Assembly: GCA_049591295.1 (NCBI GenBank)
Contig: JBAWEQ010000259.1
Coordinates: 62,001 to 126,000, forward strand
DNA: 64,000 bases
Reading direction: 5' to 3'
Origin: DTPS01 sp049591295
GTDB taxonomy: Bacteria > Acidobacteriota > UBA4820 > DSQY01
Below the pieces are notes generated by a model, which ran no database searches, was not told where the DNA came from, and saw only the letters and a list, made by a program, of their open reading frames with translations. A program made the translations under genes and the position numbers. Positions 7,362 through 15,328 of the stretch are shown here, piece after piece (within the stretch, counting starts at the first letter, position 1; each line of letters opens with the position of its first letter).

Positions 7362-9233
7362 ATGCGTTGGTCATGGTTGGTTATGTTGATCTCCCTCTGC
7401 CTGCCGCTGCTGGCCTCGGCCGGGGACGCGTTCGATCCCCTGCCCGGCGACCAGCGCCGGCTCTACCGGTTCGACCTCGCCAGGAACTTCTACGCCGACC
7501 GGGCGGCCTGGCAGGCCGACGTGGACCGGGCCAAGGCCCTGATCGGCCGCGTCGAATCCTATAGGGGCAAGCTTCTGGACGGCCCAGAGTCCCTTCTCGC
7601 CGTCATGGAACTCCAGCGCGACCTGGAGGACCTGACCACGAAATTATACGCCTACGGCGAATTCCGCGCCGCCGTGAACACCTCCGACCGGGAGGCTTAC
7701 GAGGCTTACCAGAGGCTGATGGCCGATCTGGAGGCCAGGACCAGCTTCATCCGCGTGGAGCTGCTCGGCCTCACGGAGTCCCGGCTGAAGGCCTTGGAGG
7801 GAGCGGAGCCGCGGCTTTCTTCCTATCGCTACCTGCTCGAGGAGACGGTGCGGATGGGACCGCACACGCTCTCCGAGCGCGAGGAATCCCTCCTCGCCTC
7901 GCTGGGCCCAGACCTCACCGCCTGGCAGCCCGTGCTTTTCCAGAAGGCCTTCGACCGATACCCCTTCCCCTCCATCCGCGTGGGAGAGAAGTCCCTTAAT
8001 GTCCACTCGGACTTCGAGACCCTCATCAGGAACCCCGACCGCTCCATCCGCGAGCGGGCCTTCCGTCAGTACTACGACGCCCTCCGCCAGAGCAGCGACT
8101 TGGCCGGCTTCGGCCTCCTGCGCGAAATGAAGGCCTACAACGAAGTCGCTCGGCTCAGGGGCTTCCCGACCTACTACGACGAGACCCTCTTCGAGCGCTT
8201 TCTCACCCGGCCCCAGATCCTCAACCTCTTCGGCCAGATCGAGAAACGCCTGGCTCTCTACAGGGCTTACCAGGAGTGGCGCATGAAGGAGGTGGAGGCC
8301 CAGACGGGGGTGGCCCGCGCGGAGATCTGGGACATGGAGCTCCCGCCGGACGATCTTCCCCAGCCGCGCACCACCGCGGATCAGGCGGTGGGGCTCGTGG
8401 AGGAGAGCCTCGCCGTCCTGGGGCCGGAGTACTCCGCCGACCTGCGCCGCTTGCTCGATCCCCGCCACGGCTCCATCGACATCGCCGGCGGGCCGGGCCG
8501 GGGCCAGGGCGCCTTCACCGAGGGCAACCTCGGCTTCTTCATGGACAACTTCCAGGGCTACCTCGGCGACGCCTCCACTATCGCCCACGAGTCCGGCCAC
8601 GCCGTCCACTACCAGCTCGTGAAGGACCACCGGGGCTCCCTCCTCTTCGCCCGCGGCCCCTCCTACATGACCGAGTCCTTCGCCATGTTCAACGAGTGGC
8701 TGCTGCGCGACCACCTCCTCAAGACCGCCAAGGACCCCGCCCTCCGCGAGATGGTCCGCAGGGACTCGCTCAACGAGATGATGTATCTCTGGGAGCTGGC
8801 GCGGCGCGCGAAGTTCGAGATGGTGGCCTACGACCGGGTCGCCGCGGGGGAGATCACGGACGAGAGGGGTTTCGACAAGGCCTGCGAGGACACGGGCCGC
8901 CTCTACGATTCCTGGTTCCAGCGGTATCCGGAGCTGGAGGTGCACTGGATGCGCAAGCACCACTACTGGACCGTGCCCACCTACTACGTGAACTACGTCC
9001 TGGCCCACCTGCTGGCCCTCAAGTACTACCAGCTCTACCTGGAGGACCCCGCGGGCTTTGCCCCGCGCTACGTCGCCATGGTGGAGAACGGGTTCCCCGA
9101 ACCCGCGGCGGAGATCCTGAAGAAGAGCCTGGGGATCCACCTCGGAGACCCGGACCTCCTCGCCGGCACCTTCGCGCTGATCCAGAAGCGCTTCGACGAA
9201 GAGAGGGCGCGGGGCGCCTCACCGGCCGGGTGA
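7362..9233 (+). CDS. Second secreted M3-family oligoendopeptidase
   Basis: A 623-residue M3 zinc peptidase, paralogous to the one at 2033-3943 but clearly divergent. The zinc motif is HESGH at residues 409-413 and the third ligand is Glu438 (MTESFAM). The ATG at 7362 is chosen over one at 7326 because AAGGAGG precedes it and it yields a clean signal peptide (MRWSWLVMLISL then LLASAG), so the product should be periplasmic. It is divergent from the dehydratase operon with about 100 bases between starts, which must contain both promoters. No obvious terminator follows before the TetR promoter at 9301. Peptide specificity is unknown. Confidence 0.93.
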   Translation: MRWSWLVMLISLCLPLLASAGDAFDPLPGDQRRLYRFDLARNFYADRAAWQADVDRAKALIGRVESYRGKLLDGPESLLAVMELQRDLEDLTTKLYAYGEFRAAVNTSDREAYEAYQRLMADLEARTSFIRVELLGLTESRLKALEGAEPRLSSYRYLLEETVRMGPHTLSEREESLLASLGPDLTAWQPVLFQKAFDRYPFPSIRVGEKSLNVHSDFETLIRNPDRSIRERAFRQYYDALRQSSDLAGFGLLREMKAYNEVARLRGFPTYYDETLFERFLTRPQILNLFGQIEKRLALYRAYQEWRMKEVEAQTGVARAEIWDMELPPDDLPQPRTTADQAVGLVEESLAVLGPEYSADLRRLLDPRHGSIDIAGGPGRGQGAFTEGNLGFFMDNFQGYLGDASTIAHESGHAVHYQLVKDHRGSLLFARGPSYMTESFAMFNEWLLRDHLLKTAKDPALREMVRRDSLNEMMYLWELARRAKFEMVAYDRVAAGEITDERGFDKACEDTGRLYDSWFQRYPELEVHWMRKHHYWTVPTYYVNYVLAHLLALKYYQLYLEDPAGFAPRYVAMVENGFPEPAAEILKKSLGIHLGDPDLLAGTFALIQKRFDEERARGASPAG

Positions 9234-9300
9234 GCCCGGTCCCCAGCCGGCCGCGAAGACCGGCGACCGCTGCCGCCGCACAAGGGGCCGGTCCCTCCCC

Positions 9301-9328
9301 TTGACAAGTTCTTCTCCCCTCGTTAAAT
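9301..9328 (+). promoter_or_regulatory. Sigma70-type promoter of the TetR/efflux operon
   Basis: A perfect -35 TTGACA at 9301-9306 and a -10-like TTAAAT at 9323-9328, separated by 16 bases. It reads toward the tetR gene at 9390 and is followed at once by a palindrome. Confidence 0.7.
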
Positions 9329-9329
9329 T

Positions 9330-9343
9330 ACCAAACAGTTGGT
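9330..9343. promoter_or_regulatory. Palindromic operator candidate for the adjacent TetR
   Basis: ACCAA (9330-9334), spacer ACAG, TTGGT (9339-9343) form an inverted repeat that covers the expected transcription start of the promoter at 9301-9328. A second short palindrome GGTTTAACC overlaps its right side (9341-9349). A TetR dimer bound here would block transcription, so the operon is probably autoregulated. This is inference from position and symmetry. Confidence 0.5.
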
Positions 9344-9389
9344 TTAACCTTTTAGTTGAACCGGCCAGTTATCGATAGGAAGGAGAAGC

Positions 9390-10115
9390 ATGGCCGCCGC
9401 CGAAGAGTCGCAGCAGCAGGGAACCAGGACGGCCATCCTCGATGCCGCCGCCCGCGAATTCGCCGAGTCGGGCTTCGCAGGCGGTCGGGTAGACGAAATC
9501 GCCCGGCGCGCCGGCGTCAACAAGGCCATGCTCTACTACCACGTGGGCAACAAGTCGGCGCTCTACGAGGCCGTCCTGCTGCGGTGGATGGATCAGCTCT
9601 TCGAGGAACTCGACCGGCGAATCTCACCGGAGATGGAGGCAGAGGAGCAACTGGCCGCCCTGGCCGGAACCTTCGAAGCGCTCGTCGGGCGCAACCCTCA
9701 ATACCCCCAGATCCTGGTGCGGGAGTTCTCCACCGGCGGGCAGAACCTCTCCCCCCGCGTGATGACCAAGCTGCTGGAACTCTTCCGGAGGGAGGGCCGG
9801 ATCCTGTCGGAGGGCAGACGGGCCGGAACGCTCAGGAAGGCCGGTCCCATCACGGTGCACATCCTCCTGGTCGTGGGCACCGTGATGCACCTCATGGGCC
9901 GCCAGATCCGCGAGCGGATCCTGGCCCTCAACCTGGGCGACATCCCGGAGATTCCCGCTTCTCCCTCGCAGATCGTCGTGGACCTGCTGCTCAATGGCCT
10001 CAAGGTGCGGCCACCTTGCGAAAAAGGCGCGGCGCGCCCCGGCGCGCCCCCATCGAAGGAGCGTCCTATCCGTCCCGCGGCCCATCCCCGCCGGCACAAG
10101 GAGAACTCACGATGA
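9390..10115 (+). CDS. TetR-family transcriptional repressor
   Basis: A 241-residue TetR regulator. The N-terminal DNA-binding domain is clear: AILDAAAREFAESGFAGGRVDEIARRAGV, then NKAMLYYHVGNKSALYEAV, roughly residues 14-62. The C-terminal part is the usual ligand-binding helical bundle and gives no hint of the ligand. Its stop overlaps the start of the adaptor gene by four bases (ATGA). The set TetR, HlyD-like adaptor, two ATPases and two permeases is the same as E. coli cecR-ybhGFSR, where the regulator responds to antibiotics; by analogy this protein represses the exporter until a toxic ligand appears. The last 30 or so residues are basic and Pro/Arg-rich, an unusual tail. Confidence 0.93.
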   Translation: MAAAEESQQQGTRTAILDAAAREFAESGFAGGRVDEIARRAGVNKAMLYYHVGNKSALYEAVLLRWMDQLFEELDRRISPEMEAEEQLAALAGTFEALVGRNPQYPQILVREFSTGGQNLSPRVMTKLLELFRREGRILSEGRRAGTLRKAGPITVHILLVVGTVMHLMGRQIRERILALNLGDIPEIPASPSQIVVDLLLNGLKVRPPCEKGAARPGAPPSKERPIRPAAHPRRHKENSR

Positions 10116-11101
10116 ACCGACGAACCACTCTCACGGCCTCCGGAGCCGCTCTGGCAGCGGTAGTGGCGCTGATCTCCTGCGGGCGCGGCGACGCGGGAGG
10201 AGCCATCAGGGTGTCCGGCAACATCGAAACCGACGAGACGCAGATCTCCTTCCGGGTCCCCGGGCGCATGGCCGTGCGTCTCGTGGACGAGGGCGACACG
10301 GTGAAGGCGGGCCAGGTGGTAGCACGCCTCGACGCCACCGACCTCAACCAGCAGGTGGCCCTCAGGCAGGCCGACGCAGACGCCGCGGCGGCCGCCCTCA
10401 AGGAGCTGCAGGACGGCTACCGCAAGGAGGACGTGGCTCAGGCCAAGGCGCGCCTCGACGCCGCCGAGGCCGAGGAGAACCGGCTCAAAGCCGACGACGC
10501 CCGCCAGCAGGACCTGTTCAAGCGGGAGGTCATCTCGGCGCGCGAGTACGACGCCTCCCACGCCGCCCTTCTGACGGCCCAGGCGCAGAAGCGCGCCGCG
10601 GCCGAACAGTACGCCCTCATGAAGAGCGGCTACCGGAGGGAGCAGATCGACCAGGCCAAAGCCAGGCTCGATGCCGCAAATCAGGCCCTGGATCTGGCGA
10701 AGACCCAGCTCGGATACGCGACGGCCGTCTCTCCGCTCTCGGGAGTGGTCCTCTCCAAAAACGCCGAGCCAGGCGAGGTCCTCGCCGCGGGGGCTCCCGT
10801 GGTGACGGTGGGCGACATCAGGGACGTCTACCTCCGGGCCTACATCGACGAGGCCGACCTGGGGCGAGTCAAGCTCGGGCAGGAGGTGAAGGTCACCACC
10901 GACAGCTACCCGGGCAAAGCCTACAAGGGGCGCATCGTCTTCATCTCGCCGGAGGCCGAATTCACGCCGAAGATGGTCCAGACCCAGCGGGAGCGCGTCA
11001 AGCTCGTCTACCGGATCAAGATCGACATCTCCAATCCCGACCAGGAACTCAAGCCCGGCATGCCGGCGGATGGGGAGATTGAGGTGGGGCGTCCGTCGTG
11101 A
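10112..11101 (+). CDS. HlyD-family periplasmic adaptor lipoprotein (YbhG-like)
   Basis: A 329-residue membrane-fusion protein. The N terminus is a lipoprotein signal with lipobox LISC at residues 20-23, so it should be anchored by Cys23. Then come a biotinyl-lipoyl half (TQISFRVPGRMAVRLVDEGD), a long alpha-hairpin rich in Ala, Lys, Asp and Gln (about 90-200) and the second lipoyl half (LSGVVLSKNAEPGEVL). Adaptors of this type bridge an inner-membrane ABC pump and TolC. It overlaps tetR by four bases and is followed after 28 bases by the first ATPase gene. The lipobox is a difference from E. coli YbhG, which is membrane-anchored or secreted. Confidence 0.92.
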   Translation: MNRRTTLTASGAALAAVVALISCGRGDAGGAIRVSGNIETDETQISFRVPGRMAVRLVDEGDTVKAGQVVARLDATDLNQQVALRQADADAAAAALKELQDGYRKEDVAQAKARLDAAEAEENRLKADDARQQDLFKREVISAREYDASHAALLTAQAQKRAAAEQYALMKSGYRREQIDQAKARLDAANQALDLAKTQLGYATAVSPLSGVVLSKNAEPGEVLAAGAPVVTVGDIRDVYLRAYIDEADLGRVKLGQEVKVTTDSYPGKAYKGRIVFISPEAEFTPKMVQTQRERVKLVYRIKIDISNPDQELKPGMPADGEIEVGRPS

Positions 11102-11129
11102 AGCCCCGAACGGAGAGCCGGAGCCGCCC

Positions 11130-12068
11130 ATGAGCCAGAGCGAATCAGCGCCCGCCATCCAGACCGTCGGCCTGACCCGCGCCTTCGGGGAGCTCGTCGC
11201 GGTGAACGGGCTCACCCTCTCCGTAGCCGAGGGCGAAATCTTCGGGCTCGTGGGGCCGGACGGGGCAGGCAAGACGACCACCATGCGGATGCTCACGGGC
11301 ATTCTGGATCCGACCGAGGGCGAAGTGTTCGTCACCGGTCTCGACGTCCGCCAGGAGCCCGAGGCCGTCAAGGAACGCATCGGCTACATGAGCCAGCGCT
11401 TCGGCCTCTACCCCGACCTCACGGTGATGGAAAACATCGACTTCTACGCGGAGCTCTACGGCGTCCCGAAGAAGGGGCGCGGGGCGCAGGTGGAGCGCCT
11501 GCTCGCCTTCAGCAACCTGACACCCTTCAAGCGCCGGAGGGCAGGCAACCTCTCCGGCGGCATGAAACAGAAGCTCGGACTGGCCTGCGCCCTGGTGCAC
11601 ACCCCGAGGGTCCTCTTCCTGGACGAGCCAACCAACGGCGTGGACCCCGTCTCCCGCCGGGACTTCTGGCGCATCCTCTACCAGCTGCTCAAGGAGCGCG
11701 TCACGATCTTCGTCTCCACGGCCTATCTGGACGAGGCCGAGCGCTGCAACCGAATCGGCCTCATGCACAAGGGGAGCCTACTGGCGTACGACACGCCCGA
11801 CGGCGTCAAGGGTCTCCTCAAGGGAAGCCTGCTCGAGATCCGCTGCGGGGAGTGCAGGCAGTCCTCCAAGGTGCTTCGCGCGGCCCGTATCGGCTCGGTG
11901 GCGGTCTTCGGAGACAAGGTGCACCTGCTGGTCCAGGACGCGGAGAGGGGCCGATCGGCCGCGGAGGCGGCCCTCCGCGCGGCCGGCGCCTCCCTCTTCG
12001 AAATCCGGGTGGCCGAGCCGTCCCTGGAGGACGTCTTCATTGCCACCGTCAGCGGAGGAGCGGCATGA
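11130..12068 (+). CDS. ABC transporter ATPase, equivalent to YbhF N-terminal half
   Basis: A 312-residue ATP-binding subunit. Walker A is GPDGAGKTT (42-50), the signature is LSGGMKQKLGL, and Walker B is VLFLDEPTNGVDP. The unusual Walker A spelling GPDGAGKTT and the LSGGMKQK signature are those of the first nucleotide-binding domain of E. coli YbhF. The ATG at 11130 is used; an upstream in-frame start lies inside the adaptor gene. It has a C-terminal DrrA-like extension ending in SLEDVFIATV. The stop overlaps the start of the second ATPase gene (ATGA), so the two halves are made in equal amounts and probably heterodimerise. Confidence 0.92.
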   Translation: MSQSESAPAIQTVGLTRAFGELVAVNGLTLSVAEGEIFGLVGPDGAGKTTTMRMLTGILDPTEGEVFVTGLDVRQEPEAVKERIGYMSQRFGLYPDLTVMENIDFYAELYGVPKKGRGAQVERLLAFSNLTPFKRRRAGNLSGGMKQKLGLACALVHTPRVLFLDEPTNGVDPVSRRDFWRILYQLLKERVTIFVSTAYLDEAERCNRIGLMHKGSLLAYDTPDGVKGLLKGSLLEIRCGECRQSSKVLRAARIGSVAVFGDKVHLLVQDAERGRSAAEAALRAAGASLFEIRVAEPSLEDVFIATVSGGAA

Positions 12069-13048
12069 ACGGCGACCTGCCCGGAAAGCTCGCACTCGCC
12101 GTGACGCTCAAGGAACTGAGCCGAAGATTTGGCGATTTCGTGGCGGTGGACCGCGTCAGCCTGGAGGTGGCGAGAGGGGAGATCTTCGGCTTCCTGGGCC
12201 CCAACGGTGCCGGAAAGTCCACCACCATCCGCATGCTCTGCGGCCTGCTCGAACCGACCTCGGGCACCGGGACGGTGGCGGGCTTCGACATCACGACCCA
12301 GCCGGAGGCGATCAAGCAGAATATCGGCTACATGAGCCAGAAGTTCTCCCTCTACGAAGATCTGACGGTGGAGGAGAACATCGACTTCTACAGCGGCATC
12401 TACCGCATCCCCCGCGAGAAGAAAGCCGCCCGCAAGGCCTGGGTGCTGGAGATGGCGGGCCTCGAGCCGCACCGCCGGATGCGGACGGGTCTCCTTCCCG
12501 GCGGCTGGAAGCAGCGGCTCTCCCTCGGCTGCGCGCTGCTCCATGAGCCCCCGGTGCTCTTCCTGGACGAGCCCACCTCCGGCGTGGACCCCATCAGCCG
12601 CCGGAGCTTCTGGGACCTCATCTACGAGCTGGCGGCGGGGGGGGTAACCATCTTCGTGACCACCCACTACATGGAGGAGGCCGAGTACTGCGACCGGCTG
12701 GGGCTGATCTACCGCGGCCAGCTCATCGCGCTGGGCACGCCGGGTGCGCTCAAGGGCCGCTTCATGCAGGAACAGGTCCTCCAGGTGAGCTGCAGCGCGC
12801 CTCAGGACGCCCTGGAGTTGGTGGAGCGGGTGGCCGGAGTCAAAGAGGCGGCCATCTTCGGGAAGGATCTCCACGTCATCGCCAGCGACGCCGCGGCCAT
12901 CTCCCAGCCGCTCAGGGCCGCCCTTGAATCGGCGGGCCATTCGGTCATGCGCATCGAGCGCATCGTTCCGAGCCTGGAGGACGTCTTCGTCTCCCTCATC
13001 GAACAGCGGGACCGCGAAGAGGGCAGCCAGAAGGAGTTCGCGCGATGA
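12065..13048 (+). CDS. ABC transporter ATPase, equivalent to YbhF C-terminal half
   Basis: A 327-residue ATP-binding subunit with Walker A GPNGAGKST (45-53), Walker B VLFLDEPTSGVDP and the switch His in VTTHYMEEAEYCD. Its signature is degenerate, LPGGWKQRL in place of LSGGQ, with Pro replacing the Ser that contacts the ATP gamma-phosphate. The same kind of degeneracy occurs in the second domain of YbhF-type proteins, so one of the two composite ATP sites may be less active. It overlaps both neighbours by four bases. Residues after about 235 are the usual C-terminal extension ending SLEDVFVSLIE. The split from its partner is the notable feature. Confidence 0.92.
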   Translation: MNGDLPGKLALAVTLKELSRRFGDFVAVDRVSLEVARGEIFGFLGPNGAGKSTTIRMLCGLLEPTSGTGTVAGFDITTQPEAIKQNIGYMSQKFSLYEDLTVEENIDFYSGIYRIPREKKAARKAWVLEMAGLEPHRRMRTGLLPGGWKQRLSLGCALLHEPPVLFLDEPTSGVDPISRRSFWDLIYELAAGGVTIFVTTHYMEEAEYCDRLGLIYRGQLIALGTPGALKGRFMQEQVLQVSCSAPQDALELVERVAGVKEAAIFGKDLHVIASDAAAISQPLRAALESAGHSVMRIERIVPSLEDVFVSLIEQRDREEGSQKEFAR

Positions 13049-14178
13049 ACCTCCGCCGAACCCTGGCCGTGGCCCGGAAGGAGACCCTGCACGTCCTCAG
13101 GGATCCACGAGCGCTGGGCATTGCCATCGCCCTGCCGCTCTTCCTCCTCCTGCTCTTCGGCTACGCCCTCACCCTGGACGTGGACCACGTGCCGCTCGTG
13201 GTGTGGGACCAGAGCAACACGCCGCAGAGCCGGGAACTCGTCAGCCGCTTCTCGGGCTCCCGCTATTTCGACGTCAAGGCCCACGTGGAGGGATACGGCG
13301 CCATCGAGGACGCCATCCTCAATGGGCGCACCCTGATGGCCCTCGTCATACCGCCCGACTACGCTCGCTGGCTGGATTCGGGGCGGTCGGCGGAGGTCCA
13401 GCTCATCACCGACGGCAGCGATGCCAACACGGCCGCGATCGCCATGGGCTACGCGGAGACGGTGGTCCAGGGTTACTCGCAGCAGCTCCGGGTGGCCCTC
13501 GCGCGCCGGACCCTGGGGCGGGCCCTCAAACCGCCTCTGGATGTGCGTGCGCGGGTCTGGTTCAACACCGAGATGGAGTCGAAGAACTTCATCGTGCCCG
13601 GCCTCATCGCCGTGATCATGATGCTCATCGCGGCACTCCTGACCTCCCTCACGGTGTCCCGCGAGTGGGAGACCGGGACCATGGAGCAGCTCATCTCCAC
13701 GCCCCTCAGGGGATCGGAACTGGTGATCGGCAAGCTGGTCCCCTACTTCGGGGTGGGGATGCTCGACATGGTCCTGTCGGTGATGGCGGGCAGGTTCCTC
13801 TTCAGCGTTCCACTGCGGGGCAGCGTGCTCCTGGTCTTCGCCATGGCGGCCATCTACCTGCTCGGCTCTCTCTCCATGGGCATGCTCATCAGCATCGTGG
13901 CCAAGAACCAGCTTCTCGCCAACCAGATGGCCTTCATGACCACCTTCCTGCCCGCCTTCCTCCTCTCGGGATTCATGTTCGACATCTCCAACATGCCCAA
14001 GGTGCTCCAGCTCGTGACCTACCTCGTGCCGGCGCGCTACTGCATCTTCCTGCTCAGAAGTCTGTACCTCAAGGGCGTGGGGCCCTCCATGCTCTGGAGC
14101 GAGGGTGTTTTCCTGCTCGCCTTCGCGGCTCTGATGCTGGGCCTCTCGCTGATCATATTCAAGAAGAAGCTGGAGTGA
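13045..14178 (+). CDS. ABC-2 type permease (YbhS-like)
   Basis: A 377-residue ABC-2 permease. One transmembrane helix near residues 22-45 (IAIALPLFLLLLFGYALTLD) is followed by a large periplasmic domain of about 130 residues, then a block of five helices from about 180 to the end. The N-terminal LRRTLAVARKETLHVLRDPRAL is the classic cytoplasmic lead of this family, and GTMEQLISTPLR is the coupling segment. It begins inside the stop of the second ATPase gene and is followed after seven bases by a paralogous permease, so the exporter has a heterodimeric membrane part as in YbhSR. Substrate is predicted only as hydrophobic drugs or toxins by family. Confidence 0.93.
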   Translation: MNLRRTLAVARKETLHVLRDPRALGIAIALPLFLLLLFGYALTLDVDHVPLVVWDQSNTPQSRELVSRFSGSRYFDVKAHVEGYGAIEDAILNGRTLMALVIPPDYARWLDSGRSAEVQLITDGSDANTAAIAMGYAETVVQGYSQQLRVALARRTLGRALKPPLDVRARVWFNTEMESKNFIVPGLIAVIMMLIAALLTSLTVSREWETGTMEQLISTPLRGSELVIGKLVPYFGVGMLDMVLSVMAGRFLFSVPLRGSVLLVFAMAAIYLLGSLSMGMLISIVAKNQLLANQMAFMTTFLPAFLLSGFMFDISNMPKVLQLVTYLVPARYCIFLLRSLYLKGVGPSMLWSEGVFLLAFAALMLGLSLIIFKKKLE

Positions 14179-14185
14179 GGCGGCC

Positions 14186-15316
14186 ATGCTCGAGCGTTTG
14201 AGGCACATGCTCAGGAAGGAGTTCATCCAGGTCCTCAGGGACCCGCGGATGCGCGCGGTGATCATCGTGGTGCCCATCTTCCAGGTCCTCATCTTCGGCT
14301 ACGCCGTGACCACGGACGTGCGCGACATACGCACGGCCGTCTACGACCTGGACAACACGCCGCAGAGCCGCGACCTTCTCGATCGCTTCGTCGCCTCGGG
14401 GTACTTCGACGTGGTGGCCCGCCTTCACGATGAGGCCCAGGTGCGGGACGTCCTGGACCGCGGAACCGCCAAGGCCGTCCTGCGTGTGGACCGGGGCTTC
14501 GGAGGGGCCATCGCAGCCGGGCGGCAGGCCTCCCTCCAGATCCTCCTCGACGGCACCGACTCGAACACCGCGAGCCTCGTCCTCAAATATGCCGGTCAGA
14601 TCACCGCCGGCTATAACGAGAGGGCCCTCACCAAGGAGGTCCTCCGCATGACGGGCCAGCCGCCGCCGCCCCCTCCCGTGGTCCTGTCCGAACGGGCTTG
14701 GTTCAATCCCAATCTCGAGAGCCGCGACTACTTCGTGCCGGGCGTCATCGCGCTGCTCGTGATGGTCATCTCCATCCTCCTCTCCAGCATGGCCATCGTG
14801 CGCGAGAAGGAGATCGGGACCATCGAGCAGATCATGGTCACGCCCATCGGCCGGCTCGAATTCATCCTCGGCAAGACCATCCCCTTCGCCCTCATCGGCT
14901 TTCTGGACGTCATCCTCATCAGCCTCGTGGCGGTCTTCTGGTTCGACGTGCCCATCGAGGGTGATCCTCTCCTGCTCTTCTTCTCCACCGGCCTGTACCT
15001 CATGAGCACCCTCGGGGTGGGCCTGTTCATCTCGACGGTGAGCCGCACGCAGCAGCAGGCCATGATGACGGCCTTCTTCTTCATGCAGCCGGCCATCCTG
15101 CTGTCGGGGTTCATCTACCCCATCGCCAACATGCCGGTGGTCGTGCAGTGGTTCACTTACCTGAATCCCCTCCGCTATTTCCTGGTGATCATCCGCGGCG
15201 TGTTCCTCAAGGGGGTCGGGCTTTCCGTGCTCTGGCCCCAGATGGCCGCCCTGGCGGTCCTCGGAACGGTCCTGCTTCTTCTGGCGTCGACCCGGTTCCG
15301 GAAGACCCTGGCCTAA
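14186..15316 (+). CDS. ABC-2 type permease (YbhR-like)
   Basis: A 376-residue paralogue of the preceding permease, with the same topology: an N-terminal helix after MLRKEFIQVLRDPRMR, a periplasmic domain of about 130 residues, then five helices. The coupling segment is GTIEQIMVTPIGR, and a run of five prolines (residues 155-160) sits in the periplasmic domain. The pairing of two unequal permeases with two unequal ATPases is that of YbhF/S/R. It ends 12 bases before the TolC gene, so it is part of the same transcript. Confidence 0.93.
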   Translation: MLERLRHMLRKEFIQVLRDPRMRAVIIVVPIFQVLIFGYAVTTDVRDIRTAVYDLDNTPQSRDLLDRFVASGYFDVVARLHDEAQVRDVLDRGTAKAVLRVDRGFGGAIAAGRQASLQILLDGTDSNTASLVLKYAGQITAGYNERALTKEVLRMTGQPPPPPPVVLSERAWFNPNLESRDYFVPGVIALLVMVISILLSSMAIVREKEIGTIEQIMVTPIGRLEFILGKTIPFALIGFLDVILISLVAVFWFDVPIEGDPLLLFFSTGLYLMSTLGVGLFISTVSRTQQQAMMTAFFFMQPAILLSGFIYPIANMPVVVQWFTYLNPLRYFLVIIRGVFLKGVGLSVLWPQMAALAVLGTVLLLLASTRFRKTLA

Positions 15317-15328
15317 GGAGAGAGTTCC

